34,084 bases of DNA from JADJQU01 sp035490315 (GCA_035490315.1 DATHET010000204.1:1-34084); one strand, 5' to 3'. Numbered from the stretch's first letter, positions 1 through 8,641 are shown. A program made the numbers and translations. Notes: a model not told the origin generated them from the letters alone.

Positions 1-207
1 CGCGAGGCCTGGGTCGACTGCCTCTTGACCATGGCCGAGGTCGAGTGGGAGCACGAACGGTGGTTCCGCGGTCGCGTGCTGGCCCATTGGATCGGAGCGA
101 GGATCCGCCTCTGGTCCGAGCCGCCAGCCAGGTCGACGATCCGCGACTCGATGCCTGTGAGGACCCGCGCGGCAGAGCTTCCGCCGGAAGTTGCGCTCAC
201 TCTCTAG
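1..207 (+). CDS. C-terminal end of an unidentified protein (5' truncated)
   Basis: The reading frame is open from the first base of the window to a TAG at 205-207 and encodes 68 residues. Nearly every codon before the last stretch ends in G or C, as in the confirmed genes here, so this is probably the tail of a real gene rather than a short ORF starting at the ATG at 31 or at 25. The segment is rich in Glu, Trp, Arg and His (for example EVEWEHERWFRGR at about residues 12-24), which suggests an amphipathic helix. It faintly resembles the end of a ferritin-like or diiron helical bundle protein, but this is too short to assign. It is followed by 118 bases before the sigma-factor gene. Confidence 0.5.
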   Translation, partial: REAWVDCLLTMAEVEWEHERWFRGRVLAHWIGARIRLWSEPPARSTIRDSMPVRTRAAELPPEVALTL

Positions 208-325
208 AGTGTGAATCGCCTGCTCCAGCCCGAGGCGGCCTGACGGCTGATACGACGCCGCGCGCGGATTTCCGCGATCGGCTCGAACCGATTTCGAGGG
301 GCGCGGGGTATCCAAGCTCGAAGCC

Positions 326-3300
326 ATGGATGCACGCCTGCCTTTCGACGCGCCTGAGAGACTGCTTGCCGAGAGCGAGTGGCTAGCGCGCCTCGCGCGC
401 AGTCTGACGGCTAGAGCGGACGACGCGGCGGATCTCGCGCAGGACACGCTCGTCGCGGCGCTCCAGCATCCGCCCGACCCGGACCGTCCGCTGCGGCCGT
501 GGCTCGCGCGCATCGCGCACAATCTCGCGATCCGCCGCGGGACGAGCGCTGCACGGCGCGAGGCGCGCGAGTCGTTCGTCGCGCGCCGCGAAGCCTTGCC
601 ATCGACTTCCGAAGTCGTCGAGCGCGTCGCGATGCAGCGCACGGTGGTCGAAGCCGTGCTCTCGCTCGACGAGCCTTATCGCTCGACCTTGCTGCTGCGC
701 TACTGGGACGATCTCGCGCCGCGCAGGATCGCCGCGCGCATGGGCGTCCCGGTCGAGACGGTGCGCACCCGATTGAAGCGCGGGCTCGCGATGCTGCGCG
801 AGCGGCTCGATCGCTGTCACGGCGATCGCGAAACATGGATGAGCGCTCTGCTTCCGATCGCTCACGGAGCGGTGGGCGCTGGCGCTTCGGTCGCTGGAGG
901 AGTCTTCGCCATGAATTCGCTGACGAAAGTCGCCGTTGGAGTCGTCCTCGCCATCGCCGCGGTCTGGGGCGTGCGAGAGTTCGCCGCGAGTCCAGGCACG
1001 ATCGCGAATCCGCGCGGGGATTCCGAGCAGCGGGGCCAGGAGACGGCAGCGATCATCGACTCCGAGAAGGCTCCCGCGGCGCAAGTCGGAGAGAATCGAG
1101 ATCGCGAGGTCGCTGCTTCGATTGCGACACCCGAAGCCGCGGCGCGCAACGAAGTCCGCTGCACGGTGATCGACGATGTCACGGGGAATGCGCTGGTCGG
1201 CGCCCACGCCACGCTCTACGTTCTCGAGGCCGGCGTGTCGGCTCGCAAGCAGCGCGCGACTGCCGAGTCGGTCGCAGGCGGGCTCGTGGCGCTCGAAGAC
1301 CTGCGCGCGGATCGGCGGACCAATGCCGAGGTCGAGGTGTGGGCCGACGGCCGCGCGGTGCAATGGGTGAACGTGCCGTGGCAGGAAGACCCAGCTACGG
1401 CGCCACGCGTCATCGAGCTGGGAGAGGTGCGCTTGCCCCAAGGAAGCGCTGTTCGCGGAATGGTCGTTGCGACGGATGGAGCGACACCGATCGTGGGGGC
1501 GCGACTTTTCTTGACCGGTGTGACTCCTTCCAGCATCGGGATCGGACTTGCGCACTGGCTCGATGTCGGAGTGAGCGATTCCGCGGGGAGATTCCAGCTC
1601 GAACGGCGGCTCGCGCCCTCGGACTACGTTCCGCGACTCTTTGCGCTGACGAAGGAAGGCATGGGGTGGGCCACGGTCGGGATCGTCGAAAAGCGCGCGA
1701 CCGTCGACGATGTCGTCGTGCGAATGCGGCCTTCAGCGCAGCTCGAAGTCGAAGTCGTCGACTCCTCCGGCGTCGCGATCGAGGGAGTCACGCTCTACGT
1801 CAGTCCGAAATTCGAGCCGCTCGGCTGGCCCTCCGACCCGAACGACATCTGGCTCGGCGACGATCCGTGGGTGAAGGAGAGCTTCTCCGCGCGGACGAAC
1901 GCGGAGGGCCTGGCCAGCTTTTCACGCCTGCCAGTCGACGACGATCCGGGTCATTCCGAAACCGGACTGAAGTACAAGCTCACCGCCTATGCAAAGGGCA
2001 AGCGCACGTCGAGCCGCCAGCTCCAACTCGATTGGAAGCAGCCGACTCGCCTCGAGCTCGCGCTCGAGACATTCGTGAAGGTGGAGCTCAGCGGTCGCGT
2101 CTCGACGATGGACGGAGCGGCGATTGCCGGGGCCAGTCTGCGCGAGGCACGTCAAGGCGCAGGATCCGCGACGACGGACGCGCTGGGACAGTACCGCATG
2201 CCCCTCTCCGCCGGACCGATCGACCTGGAAGTCGAGGCGGGGGGCTTCGCCAGCAAACTGGTCGAAAGACCGCGCTCCGCGGATGAAACGGCGCCGGTTC
2301 TCGACGTCACTCTCGCGCGCGAGACGCCGCTCGAGGGTCGCGTGATCGACGATGCTGGAAAGCCGCTTGCGGGTTTCACATTCCATGCGCAGCGCCTCGG
2401 GGCGTCCATGCACTGGTCGAAGGCGACCGACGAGGATGGACACTTCATGCTCGGAGGTCTCGACGAGGGCTTCTGGGCGATCAGCGTCTCCTGGCCCGAT
2501 GACGGAAACACCTGGGACGGGCCCTCGCAGTTCACCGCTCGCGGAGCGGACTCGCCCTTGATCCTGCGGATGCGCAAGCTCGAGCTCGGCCACGGGCGGA
2601 TCGAGGTCGCTTTGCACGACGCGATCACGAAGAAACCGCTGACGCCGATTTCGGCGTACATCTCGCGACTCTCCGATCAGCCGATGGCCAACGGCCGAGG
2701 CTTGGACGTCGTTCGCGAGCTCGGAATCATGCGAGCGGAAGGCTTGAGCGCGGGCAATTGGCGCTTGAGCGTCACGACTTCCGAAGGTGCGCGCGGCGAG
2801 CGCGAGATCGTCGTCGCGCCGACGGATCTCGATCTGCGCATCCAGTGGGAGCTCGCCAGCCCTGGCCGGATCGTCGGACGCGTCGACTTCGATGGCGTGC
2901 CGGTGGAAGAGCGGCCGCGCGATGGTTTCCTGATCAACAATCCCTACGACGAAGGCCAGTGGGTGCCGGGGGAAGGACAGGCGAAGCAGAGCGTGACGCG
3001 CGGATTCGCTCCGCTGACTGCTGCGAACGGTTGGGCTTTCCAATACGAGGACGTCGCAGCGCTCCAACCCGTGGTGCTCGAGCTCTCGGCCGGACCCTAC
3101 ATCGCGCGCAGCGAGGTGATCGTGCCCGTGAGCGGTGAAGCGAGCGTCGTGCTCCGGCCCCAACTCGCCGGCGTGCTGCGCTTCGCGCGCGATGGCGAGC
3201 GGGAGGTCGAGCACTTCGAGCTCGCACTGCGGTGCGAGGGCGATCGTGCGCTGCGCCTGAGTACGCATTACCAGTCCTCGGACGACGAAGGAGTGCTGCG

Positions 3301-3445
3301 CGATGTCACCGTTCCCGCGGGCAAGCTGCACTGGCGCATTCGATACTGGGCCCCGCAGAGTGGAGAGAGCGGCGGGATCAGGACGCTCGAGGGTGACGCT
3401 GCCGTGCGGGGCGGCGAGACGACCAGAGTCGGTGTGCGGTTCTGA
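326..3445 (+). CDS. ECF-type sigma factor fused to a membrane anchor and carboxypeptidase-regulatory-like exported domains
   Basis: 1039 residues. Residues about 18-80 form sigma region 2, with DLAQDTLVAA at 37-46 and the RPWLARIAHNLAIRR segment around 57-71. Residues about 105-162 form region 4, with PYRSTLLLRYWDD and a helix-turn-helix ending VRTRLKRGLAMLRERL. A single transmembrane segment lies near 198-216, and the remaining roughly 820 residues carry repeated carboxypeptidase-regulatory/CnaB-like beta modules (for example EGRVIDDAGKPLAGF and SGRVSTMDGAAIAGA). The expected topology is sigma domain in the cytoplasm, beta modules outside. ECF sigma factors with long C-terminal extensions are known in Planctomycetota; membrane tethering implies regulated release or sensing within one polypeptide, which is inference. 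No good Shine-Dalgarno sequence precedes the ATG. The protein ends just before a large palindrome. The exported part resembles the protein at 18683-20620. Confidence 0.85.
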   Translation: MDARLPFDAPERLLAESEWLARLARSLTARADDAADLAQDTLVAALQHPPDPDRPLRPWLARIAHNLAIRRGTSAARREARESFVARREALPSTSEVVERVAMQRTVVEAVLSLDEPYRSTLLLRYWDDLAPRRIAARMGVPVETVRTRLKRGLAMLRERLDRCHGDRETWMSALLPIAHGAVGAGASVAGGVFAMNSLTKVAVGVVLAIAAVWGVREFAASPGTIANPRGDSEQRGQETAAIIDSEKAPAAQVGENRDREVAASIATPEAAARNEVRCTVIDDVTGNALVGAHATLYVLEAGVSARKQRATAESVAGGLVALEDLRADRRTNAEVEVWADGRAVQWVNVPWQEDPATAPRVIELGEVRLPQGSAVRGMVVATDGATPIVGARLFLTGVTPSSIGIGLAHWLDVGVSDSAGRFQLERRLAPSDYVPRLFALTKEGMGWATVGIVEKRATVDDVVVRMRPSAQLEVEVVDSSGVAIEGVTLYVSPKFEPLGWPSDPNDIWLGDDPWVKESFSARTNAEGLASFSRLPVDDDPGHSETGLKYKLTAYAKGKRTSSRQLQLDWKQPTRLELALETFVKVELSGRVSTMDGAAIAGASLREARQGAGSATTDALGQYRMPLSAGPIDLEVEAGGFASKLVERPRSADETAPVLDVTLARETPLEGRVIDDAGKPLAGFTFHAQRLGASMHWSKATDEDGHFMLGGLDEGFWAISVSWPDDGNTWDGPSQFTARGADSPLILRMRKLELGHGRIEVALHDAITKKPLTPISAYISRLSDQPMANGRGLDVVRELGIMRAEGLSAGNWRLSVTTSEGARGEREIVVAPTDLDLRIQWELASPGRIVGRVDFDGVPVEERPRDGFLINNPYDEGQWVPGEGQAKQSVTRGFAPLTAANGWAFQYEDVAALQPVVLELSAGPYIARSEVIVPVSGEASVVLRPQLAGVLRFARDGEREVEHFELALRCEGDRALRLSTHYQSSDDEGVLRDVTVPAGKLHWRIRYWAPQSGESGGIRTLEGDAAVRGGETTRVGVRF

Positions 3446-3452
3446 CGAGCCA

Positions 3453-3559
3453 GTACGGAGCCAGGTGAATTCGTTCGGAGTCGTGGGGCCTCTCTGATCC
3501 GCGCGTTGCGCGGATCAGAGAGGCCCCACGACTCCGGACGAATTCACCTGGCTCCGTAC
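3453..3559. repeat. 107-nt near-perfect palindrome, copy 1
   Basis: Arms of 52 bases (3453-3504 and 3508-3559) pair around a 3-nt loop. Only one position is not Watson-Crick: T3475 opposite G3537, a G-U wobble in RNA. The core GAGTCGTGGGGCC and the right outer arm GAATTCACCTG recur in the copy at 18591-18680, so this belongs to a repeat family. It begins 8 bases after the stop of the sigma-factor fusion, where it could end transcription, although no T-run follows. There is no transposase and the element is too short to be an insertion sequence; a MITE or REP-like palindromic repeat fits best. Short ORFs across it are products of the palindrome and not genes. Confidence 0.9.
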
Positions 3560-3646
3560 ATTTCGGTTCCTCACTGCGCACTTCGGCCCAGGGCAGCCGG
3601 ATCGACTGCGCAAGACCATGAAGGCGCCGAACCAGGCCCTTCTGCT

Positions 3647-5269
3647 ATGTTCATCTGCCCGCGCAATGGCCCTGACCGGGCCACGCTCGATGGATCCCTG
3701 CCCCGCGGGGCTTCGAGGAACCTTCCGGCGCTGCGCAAGCGTCACGTGAGCACCCCCGAGCATCGACAGGCCCCCAGTCGCGAATCCGCCCCGTCGCGCG
3801 CCCACGCGGAGGCGCTGCAGAGCGCAGCCACCGAGGGCCTCTATCGCGCCCTGCTCAACGCCGCGCTCGACCCGACGATCGCCATCGATGCCCAGGGCAT
3901 CGTGGTCACCGCCAGCGATTCGGTCGAGCACGTGTTCGGCTGGTCGCCGCGTGATCTTGTCGGCCGCAACATCAAGGTGCTGCTGCCCGAGCCCCATCGC
4001 TCGCTCCACGACGACTACCTTGCCAATTACCGGCGCACTGGCGTCACGCACATCCTGGGCCTGACGCGCGAGTTCGACGTCGTGCACAAGAACGGATCGC
4101 TGATCAACTGCGAGCTCTCGGTCGCGCGCGCGCCGATGCAGGACGGGGCCATGCCGCTATTCCTCGGCAGCTTCCGCGACATCACGGCGCGCAAGCATGC
4201 CGAGCGAGCCCTCGCCGAAAGCGAGCGGCGCTTCCGGGCCATTTTCGATCGATCCTATGGGTACATCGGCCTCTTGCAGCTCGACGGCACTCTGATCGAG
4301 GCCAACCAGGCCGCGCTGGACGCGATCGGCGCGACGCGCGAGGACGTCGTCGGCCGGAAATTCTGGGAGACGCGCTGGTGGGGTGTGTCCGAGGAAGCGG
4401 GCGAGCGATTGAAAAGCGCCATCCACGAGGCCGCCGGAGGCGAATTCGTGCGCTTCGAGACCGTACAGCGCGGTCGCGGGGATGAATTGCTCGTGGTCGA
4501 TTTCTCGATCAGCCCGGTTCGCAACGAGAAGGGCGCGGTGGTGCTGCTGATCCCCGAGGGACGCAACATCACCGAGCTCAAGCGCGCCCAGCGAGCCGAA
4601 ACGGCGATGCTGCGCGCCCTGGCCACCCTCGGCGAGTCGGCGGCGATGCTCGCCCACGAGATCAAGAATCCGATCACCGCCGTCAATCTGGCCCTGCGCG
4701 CGGTGGCCCATGCCCTGGGCGAGGACCAGCAGGCGGTGCTCGCCGATCTGGTCGGCCGCATGCAGCACCTCGAGGGCTTGATGCGCCGCACTTTGACCTT
4801 CACCAAGCCGCTCGAGTTGCGGCTCTCGATGGTGCAGCCGCGGGTGCTCGTCGACCACGTCGTCAAGCAATTGGGGCCTGAAATCGGCAGGCGCCACACC
4901 GAGGTCCGCTGCGAGATCGACGAAAGCAATTTCCTATTGGAGTGCGATAGACAGCTGCTCGAGGAGGTGCTAACGAACCTCGTCACCAACGCGCTGGAAG
5001 CCCTGGGCACGGGCGGTCACGTCGTGATCTCGGCCAGACGTCAGGCCGACGGAAAGGGCGAGATCGCCGTCGACGACGACGGTCCGGGGATCTCCCCTGC
5101 GATCAACGCGACCCTGTTCAACCCATTCACCACGTCCAAGTTCCAGGGCACGGGCCTCGGGCTCGCGTTCTGCCGCAAGGTGGTCGAGGAGCACGGCGGC
5201 TCGATCAAGGCGCGCATTTCTCCGCTCGGCGGCGCGCGTTTCGAGATTCAACTTCCCGCCCTGCGCTGA
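3647..5269 (+). CDS. PAS-PAS sensor histidine kinase with FixL-like heme-pocket residues
   Basis: 540 residues from the ATG at 3647. GTG at 3746 is equally possible, and the frame is open back into the palindrome. No start has a clear ribosome-binding site, and residues before about 40 do not look conserved. There is no signal peptide or membrane segment, so it is predicted cytoplasmic. PAS1 (about 65-180) has a FixL-like F helix and G strand. By Bradyrhizobium FixL numbering from memory, it keeps His200 (codon 4007), His214 (4049), Ile215, Arg220 (4067) and Leu236 (4115), with Val at 238 and Asn in place of Arg206. PAS2 spans about 195-310. The kinase core has H-box AHEIKNP (phospho-His about 337), N-box NLVTNALEAL, G1 DDDGPGI and G2 GTGLGLAF. 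The inferred role is oxygen or redox sensing, with phosphate passed to the regulator starting 8 bases downstream. Confidence 0.9.
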   Translation: MFICPRNGPDRATLDGSLPRGASRNLPALRKRHVSTPEHRQAPSRESAPSRAHAEALQSAATEGLYRALLNAALDPTIAIDAQGIVVTASDSVEHVFGWSPRDLVGRNIKVLLPEPHRSLHDDYLANYRRTGVTHILGLTREFDVVHKNGSLINCELSVARAPMQDGAMPLFLGSFRDITARKHAERALAESERRFRAIFDRSYGYIGLLQLDGTLIEANQAALDAIGATREDVVGRKFWETRWWGVSEEAGERLKSAIHEAAGGEFVRFETVQRGRGDELLVVDFSISPVRNEKGAVVLLIPEGRNITELKRAQRAETAMLRALATLGESAAMLAHEIKNPITAVNLALRAVAHALGEDQQAVLADLVGRMQHLEGLMRRTLTFTKPLELRLSMVQPRVLVDHVVKQLGPEIGRRHTEVRCEIDESNFLLECDRQLLEEVLTNLVTNALEALGTGGHVVISARRQADGKGEIAVDDDGPGISPAINATLFNPFTTSKFQGTGLGLAFCRKVVEEHGGSIKARISPLGGARFEIQLPALR

Positions 5270-5277
5270 GGCCCGAC

Positions 5278-5955
5278 ATGATCGAAAAAGTCGACAATCC
5301 GCCGCGAATCAAGCTCTTCCTCGTCGACGACCAGGCGATGCTGCGCGCCGCGTTCCGCTCTCTGCTCGCGCAGAATCCGCGCTTCGAGGTGGTCGGCGAC
5401 TGCGGCGATGCGCGCGTCGCGATCGAGCGGATCAAGACCGTCAGGCCGGACGTCCTGCTGCTCGACATCTCCATGCCGGGCCTGTCGGGGCTCGACGCGA
5501 TCGAGCCGCTTCGCGAAGCCCACCCGCGGATGCGCATCGTGATGCTCACCCACCACGAGGGCGAGTCCTTCGTCGACCAGGCCATGAGCGCGGGAGCCGA
5601 CGGCTACCTGTCCAAGGATTCCGATCCCTCGGAGCTCGCCCTGGGCATCGAGGCCGTGTTCCAGGGCCGGCCCTACCTCTCGCCGAAGGTCGCGACGGGC
5701 CTGGTGAGCAAGCTGCGCCGTGGCGAGCCGATCGAGCCGGGATCGAACAGCCGGATCTCGAGCCTGACTCAGCGCGAGCGGGAAGTCTTCCAGCTGCTGG
5801 CGCTTGGAAAGAGCAACAAGGACATCGCCCGCGAGCTCGTGATCAGCGTCGGAACGGCGAAGAAGCACCGCGAAAACCTGCAGCGCAAGCTCGAGTGCCA
5901 TTCGACCGCGGAGCTCGCGCTGCTGGCGATCCGCGAGGGCTTGCTGCAGAGCTGA
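5278..5955 (+). CDS. NarL/FixJ-type response regulator
   Basis: 225 residues. The receiver domain (about 10-130) has the acidic pair VDDQ at 16-19, the phospho-acceptor Asp63 in LLLDISMPG, a Thr at 91 and Lys113 in YLSKD. A LuxR/GerE-type helix-turn-helix lies at about 160-208 (LTQREREVFQLLALGKSNKDIA). The ATG is 8 bases after the kinase stop, and a GAGG overlapping that stop serves as ribosome-binding site, so the two genes are co-transcribed partners. The next gene on the same strand is the barrel gene of the electron-transfer cluster, 111 bases on, making that cluster the natural target. A small dyad in that gap (6020-6034) is a candidate site. The FixL-like sensor plus NarL/FixJ output suggests control by oxygen or redox state; the target genes are inferred. 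Confidence 0.92.
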   Translation: MIEKVDNPPRIKLFLVDDQAMLRAAFRSLLAQNPRFEVVGDCGDARVAIERIKTVRPDVLLLDISMPGLSGLDAIEPLREAHPRMRIVMLTHHEGESFVDQAMSAGADGYLSKDSDPSELALGIEAVFQGRPYLSPKVATGLVSKLRRGEPIEPGSNSRISSLTQREREVFQLLALGKSNKDIARELVISVGTAKKHRENLQRKLECHSTAELALLAIREGLLQS

Positions 5956-6019
5956 GAGGGCGGCTCACCCAGTGCCGGGGTACTACGCACTTCGGCCCCC
6001 TCCACTACTCCACTAGGCG

Positions 6020-6034
6020 TATGGCGCGTCCATA
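6020..6034. promoter_or_regulatory. Candidate operator dyad upstream of the electron-transfer operon
   Basis: The inverted repeat TATGG-N5-CCATA lies 32 bases before the ATG of the barrel gene, between the response-regulator gene and the cluster it may control. Just upstream is a direct repeat of CCACTA (two copies, 2 bases apart, about 6002-6015). NarL-family regulators bind short inverted heptamers, so the position is suggestive. A 5-bp dyad is short enough to occur by chance, and no promoter hexamers can be called with confidence. Confidence 0.3.
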
Positions 6035-6066
6035 GCGGTGGAATCGATGCTGCTCGCGTACGACTC

Positions 6067-7602
6067 ATGGCGCACGCGGCTTTTTCTTCCCGAATGGCAG
6101 TCCCGTGCTCGCGCGCGCGCGTGTTGCGGCCGTGTGTGACGAGGATTGTCGTTCCCGCCGCCCTCGCCGCCGTGATCACGGGTTGCGCGGCCCCTCGCTC
6201 GGACGAGCCGCGCCAGCAACAAGCAGCGCCCTCGGCTGTCGCGCCCGCGGACCCGGCGGGATCACCGGAAGCGGTCCAGCCAGAAGCGGATCCAGCCGTG
6301 CCCGTCAGCGAAGAACCCGTTCAGGATCAGGCCGCCGAGGCGCCGATCGCTCCCGCACCTGCGAGGATCTATCCGATCCACGGCAGTCTCTCGAGCTCCT
6401 ACCGAGCGCGCACGGTCAGCGGCGATCACGACCACGACCTGACCGAGACCCTCTCGCTGGACTTCGGCGATCCGGCGAAGGACGCCTGGACGGGCCACGT
6501 GATGACCCGCCTCAACGGCGATCTCGACGGCGGGCAGAACGACGGGAGATCGCGGTTCCACGACCTCAACGACATCGACGGCGAGACGCTGGTCCCGCGC
6601 CTGTACGACGCGTGGGTCGAAGCCCACGAGATCGGGCCGCTGGAAAGCCTGCGCCTCGGGCGACAGACGATGTGGGACACGCCGGTGTTCGCCTGGTTCG
6701 ACGGCGCGAGCGCGCGCACGGCGCCGGTGGGCCCGCGTGCGCTCCAGCTCGGGATCTACGGCGGCGTTCCCGTGCACCCCTACGAGTCTTCGTCCAGCGG
6801 CGACTCCATCGCCGGCGCCTACGTCCAGGCACAGCCGTGGAAAGGCGGACGCGGCCGGCTCGACTGGATGCACCTCGAGGACCGTGGCGATCTGGGCTCG
6901 CATTCCAATGACCTGTGGCGCGCGAGCGTGTGGCAGGCCTTCGGCAAGCAGCTGCGCGCGGATGGCTGGTTCACCGGTCTCGAAGGCGAGGAGCGCGACT
7001 GGTTCGCGCGCGTGAGCTGGGTCAACGAGAAGTCCGATTTCACGATCACCGCGAGCTGGTTCGAGCTCCTGACCACGCAGCGCGACCTCGCGCCCGAGAT
7101 CGATCCCTTCTTCACCACGCTGTTCGAGCTCTTCCCCTACCGCCAGGCTCGACTGCTCGCGTCGAAGGATTTCACCGAGTGGGTCAACGTCCAGGTCGGC
7201 ATCGACACGCGCGAGGTCGACGACTCGAACGACGTCGGCCGATTCAACCGCGATTCGGATCGCGAATTCGCCACGCTGACCTTGAGCGACCTGACCGCGG
7301 CCCACGTCGACCTCTCCCTGACTGGGGAGAAGTGGAACGGCGACGGCAGCGACATCCAGACCTGGGGCTTCGACGTGACGCGCCGCTTCGGGCACGATTT
7401 CCGCGCCTCGATCGGCAGCTACTACGCGCTGTTCAAGGTCGATTCCTTCCTCGTGGACGAGCGCGATCACGTGCGCACGGGCTACCTCCGCTTCCGCTGG
7501 CATCGCACGACGAACACGACCTGGGATCTGCGCTACGAAGTCGAGGACACCGACGACGAGACCTTCCATTTCCTTCGAGTGGGGATGACATGGGCCTTCT
7601 GA
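6067..7602 (+). CDS. Outer-membrane beta-barrel protein, porin-like partner of the multiheme cytochromes
   Basis: 511 residues from ATG 6067; Met10 (6094) is an alternative start. The leader ends in a lipobox (VITGC, Cys40 from the first Met), followed by a Pro/Ala/Glu-rich linker to about residue 95. After that come alternating amphipathic strands rich in Trp, Tyr and Asp (for example VNVQVGIDTREVD and LRFRWHRTTNTTWDLRYEVED) and a terminal GMTWAF. A C-terminal aromatic after a strand is the usual outer-membrane barrel signature. The stop overlaps the start of a 13-heme cytochrome gene by 13 bases, and a decaheme OmcA/MtrC-type gene follows. This is the arrangement of porin-cytochrome conduits such as MtrB or OmbB, where the barrel sheathes a cytochrome across the outer membrane. 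It is shorter than MtrB (about 700 residues). A barrel protein with a lipobox is unusual. The family assignment rests on topology and context. Confidence 0.72.
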   Translation: MAHAAFSSRMAVPCSRARVLRPCVTRIVVPAALAAVITGCAAPRSDEPRQQQAAPSAVAPADPAGSPEAVQPEADPAVPVSEEPVQDQAAEAPIAPAPARIYPIHGSLSSSYRARTVSGDHDHDLTETLSLDFGDPAKDAWTGHVMTRLNGDLDGGQNDGRSRFHDLNDIDGETLVPRLYDAWVEAHEIGPLESLRLGRQTMWDTPVFAWFDGASARTAPVGPRALQLGIYGGVPVHPYESSSSGDSIAGAYVQAQPWKGGRGRLDWMHLEDRGDLGSHSNDLWRASVWQAFGKQLRADGWFTGLEGEERDWFARVSWVNEKSDFTITASWFELLTTQRDLAPEIDPFFTTLFELFPYRQARLLASKDFTEWVNVQVGIDTREVDDSNDVGRFNRDSDREFATLTLSDLTAAHVDLSLTGEKWNGDGSDIQTWGFDVTRRFGHDFRASIGSYYALFKVDSFLVDERDHVRTGYLRFRWHRTTNTTWDLRYEVEDTDDETFHFLRVGMTWAF

Positions 7603-8609
7603 GAGCCGATCACTCGCGCCGGATCAGCATCGCCCTCTTGGCCGCCATGGCGGTCACGGCCGCGGGCTGCGTGCTGCTGTCCAAGCTCGAGCCCTCGCAG
7701 AAGCGCTTCGCCTTCAGCCACGACATCCACATCAAGGAAGAGATGGAGTGCGCCGATTGCCATCCGGGCGCGGAGGACTCGGACACTCCCGGCATGCCGG
7801 CGCTGGGCCAATGCATGCTCTGCCATGAAGGAATCGACGCGGAAAAGCCGGCGGAAAAGAAGATCTCCAATCTGTTCGCCGGCGGAAAGCTGATCGCGGT
7901 CCACGCTTCGAAGCTCGACCCCGAAGTGGTCTTCTCCCACGCGCGCCACGTCGTCGCCGGCGAAACCTGCGAGTCCTGCCACAGCGGAATAGCGACCAAC
8001 GAGCGCATCGAGCCCGAGATGCGCCTCTCGATGGACAGCTGCATGCAGTGCCACTCCTCCAAGAGCACGCCCAACGACTGCGCCACCTGCCACAAGGAGA
8101 TCCGCGCCGACGCTCCGCCTCCGAGCCATGGTCACAACTGGACTCGCGCGCATGGTGCGACCGTGCGCAATCCCACGGGCTTGATCGGCGACAAGTGCTC
8201 GCTATGCCACACCGAGTCCTCCTGCGCGACCTGCCACAAGGAAACGCCGCCGCAGAACCACAACAACTTCTGGCGCATCCGCGGCCACGGCATCGCGGCC
8301 CAGATGGATCGCGCGGGCTGCGCCGTGTGCCACACGCCGGACACCTGCAGCTCCTGCCACGCGGACACGCTGCCGCAAAGCCACAGCGGGATGTGGGGCT
8401 CGCCCAAGGACTCGCACTGCGTCACCTGCCACTTCCCGCTCACCGACAACGGCTGCATCGCTTGTCACACCGACACGCCCAGCCACGCACTCGCCACTCC
8501 CATGCCGCCGTGGCACGACCTCGGAATGAATTGCCGCCAATGCCACGGTGTCACGCAACCACTCAACCACGTCGACGACGGCTCGACGTGCGTCATGTGT
8601 CACCGCTGA
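7590..8609 (+). CDS. 13-heme c-type cytochrome, lipoprotein
   Basis: 339 residues. The ATG at 7590 lies inside the end of the barrel gene, indicating translational coupling. The N-terminus is basic then hydrophobic and ends in TAAGC (Cys27), a lipoprotein-like signal. Thirteen CXXCH motifs run from about residue 54 to the last residues (CADCH, CMLCH, CESCH, CMQCH, CATCH, CSLCH, CATCH, CAVCH, CSSCH, CVTCH, CIACH, CRQCH, CVMCH), with many extra His as possible axial ligands. This is about one heme per 26 residues, the density of a molecular-wire cytochrome. By position between a barrel and a surface decaheme protein it corresponds to MtrA/PioA (10 hemes) or OmaB (8 hemes), the cytochrome embedded in the porin. 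It is predicted to pass electrons across the outer membrane; direction unknown. Confidence 0.9.
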   Translation: MGLLRADHSRRISIALLAAMAVTAAGCVLLSKLEPSQKRFAFSHDIHIKEEMECADCHPGAEDSDTPGMPALGQCMLCHEGIDAEKPAEKKISNLFAGGKLIAVHASKLDPEVVFSHARHVVAGETCESCHSGIATNERIEPEMRLSMDSCMQCHSSKSTPNDCATCHKEIRADAPPPSHGHNWTRAHGATVRNPTGLIGDKCSLCHTESSCATCHKETPPQNHNNFWRIRGHGIAAQMDRAGCAVCHTPDTCSSCHADTLPQSHSGMWGSPKDSHCVTCHFPLTDNGCIACHTDTPSHALATPMPPWHDLGMNCRQCHGVTQPLNHVDDGSTCVMCHR

Positions 8610-8637
8610 TCCCGCTCAGCGCCATGAACCCCCGCCT

Positions 8638-8641
8638 GGAG
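8638..8641 (+). promoter_or_regulatory. Ribosome-binding site deciding the decaheme cytochrome start
   Basis: GGAG lies 6 bases before the ATG at 8648. The other in-frame ATG at 8624 has no comparable site and would add eight residues before a compact lipoprotein signal, so 8648 is preferred. Confidence 0.6.

Noticed and set aside
3506..3646. Longer kinase start inside the palindrome
   Set aside because: The first 47 codons read through the repeat arm and have no protein-like conservation; later starts at 3647 or 3746 are more plausible.
3577..5998. Shared 13-mer CGCACTTCGGCCC before the kinase gene (3577-3589) and before the barrel gene (5986-5998)
   Set aside because: Several chance 13-mer matches are expected in a window of this size and composition, and the flanks do not match.
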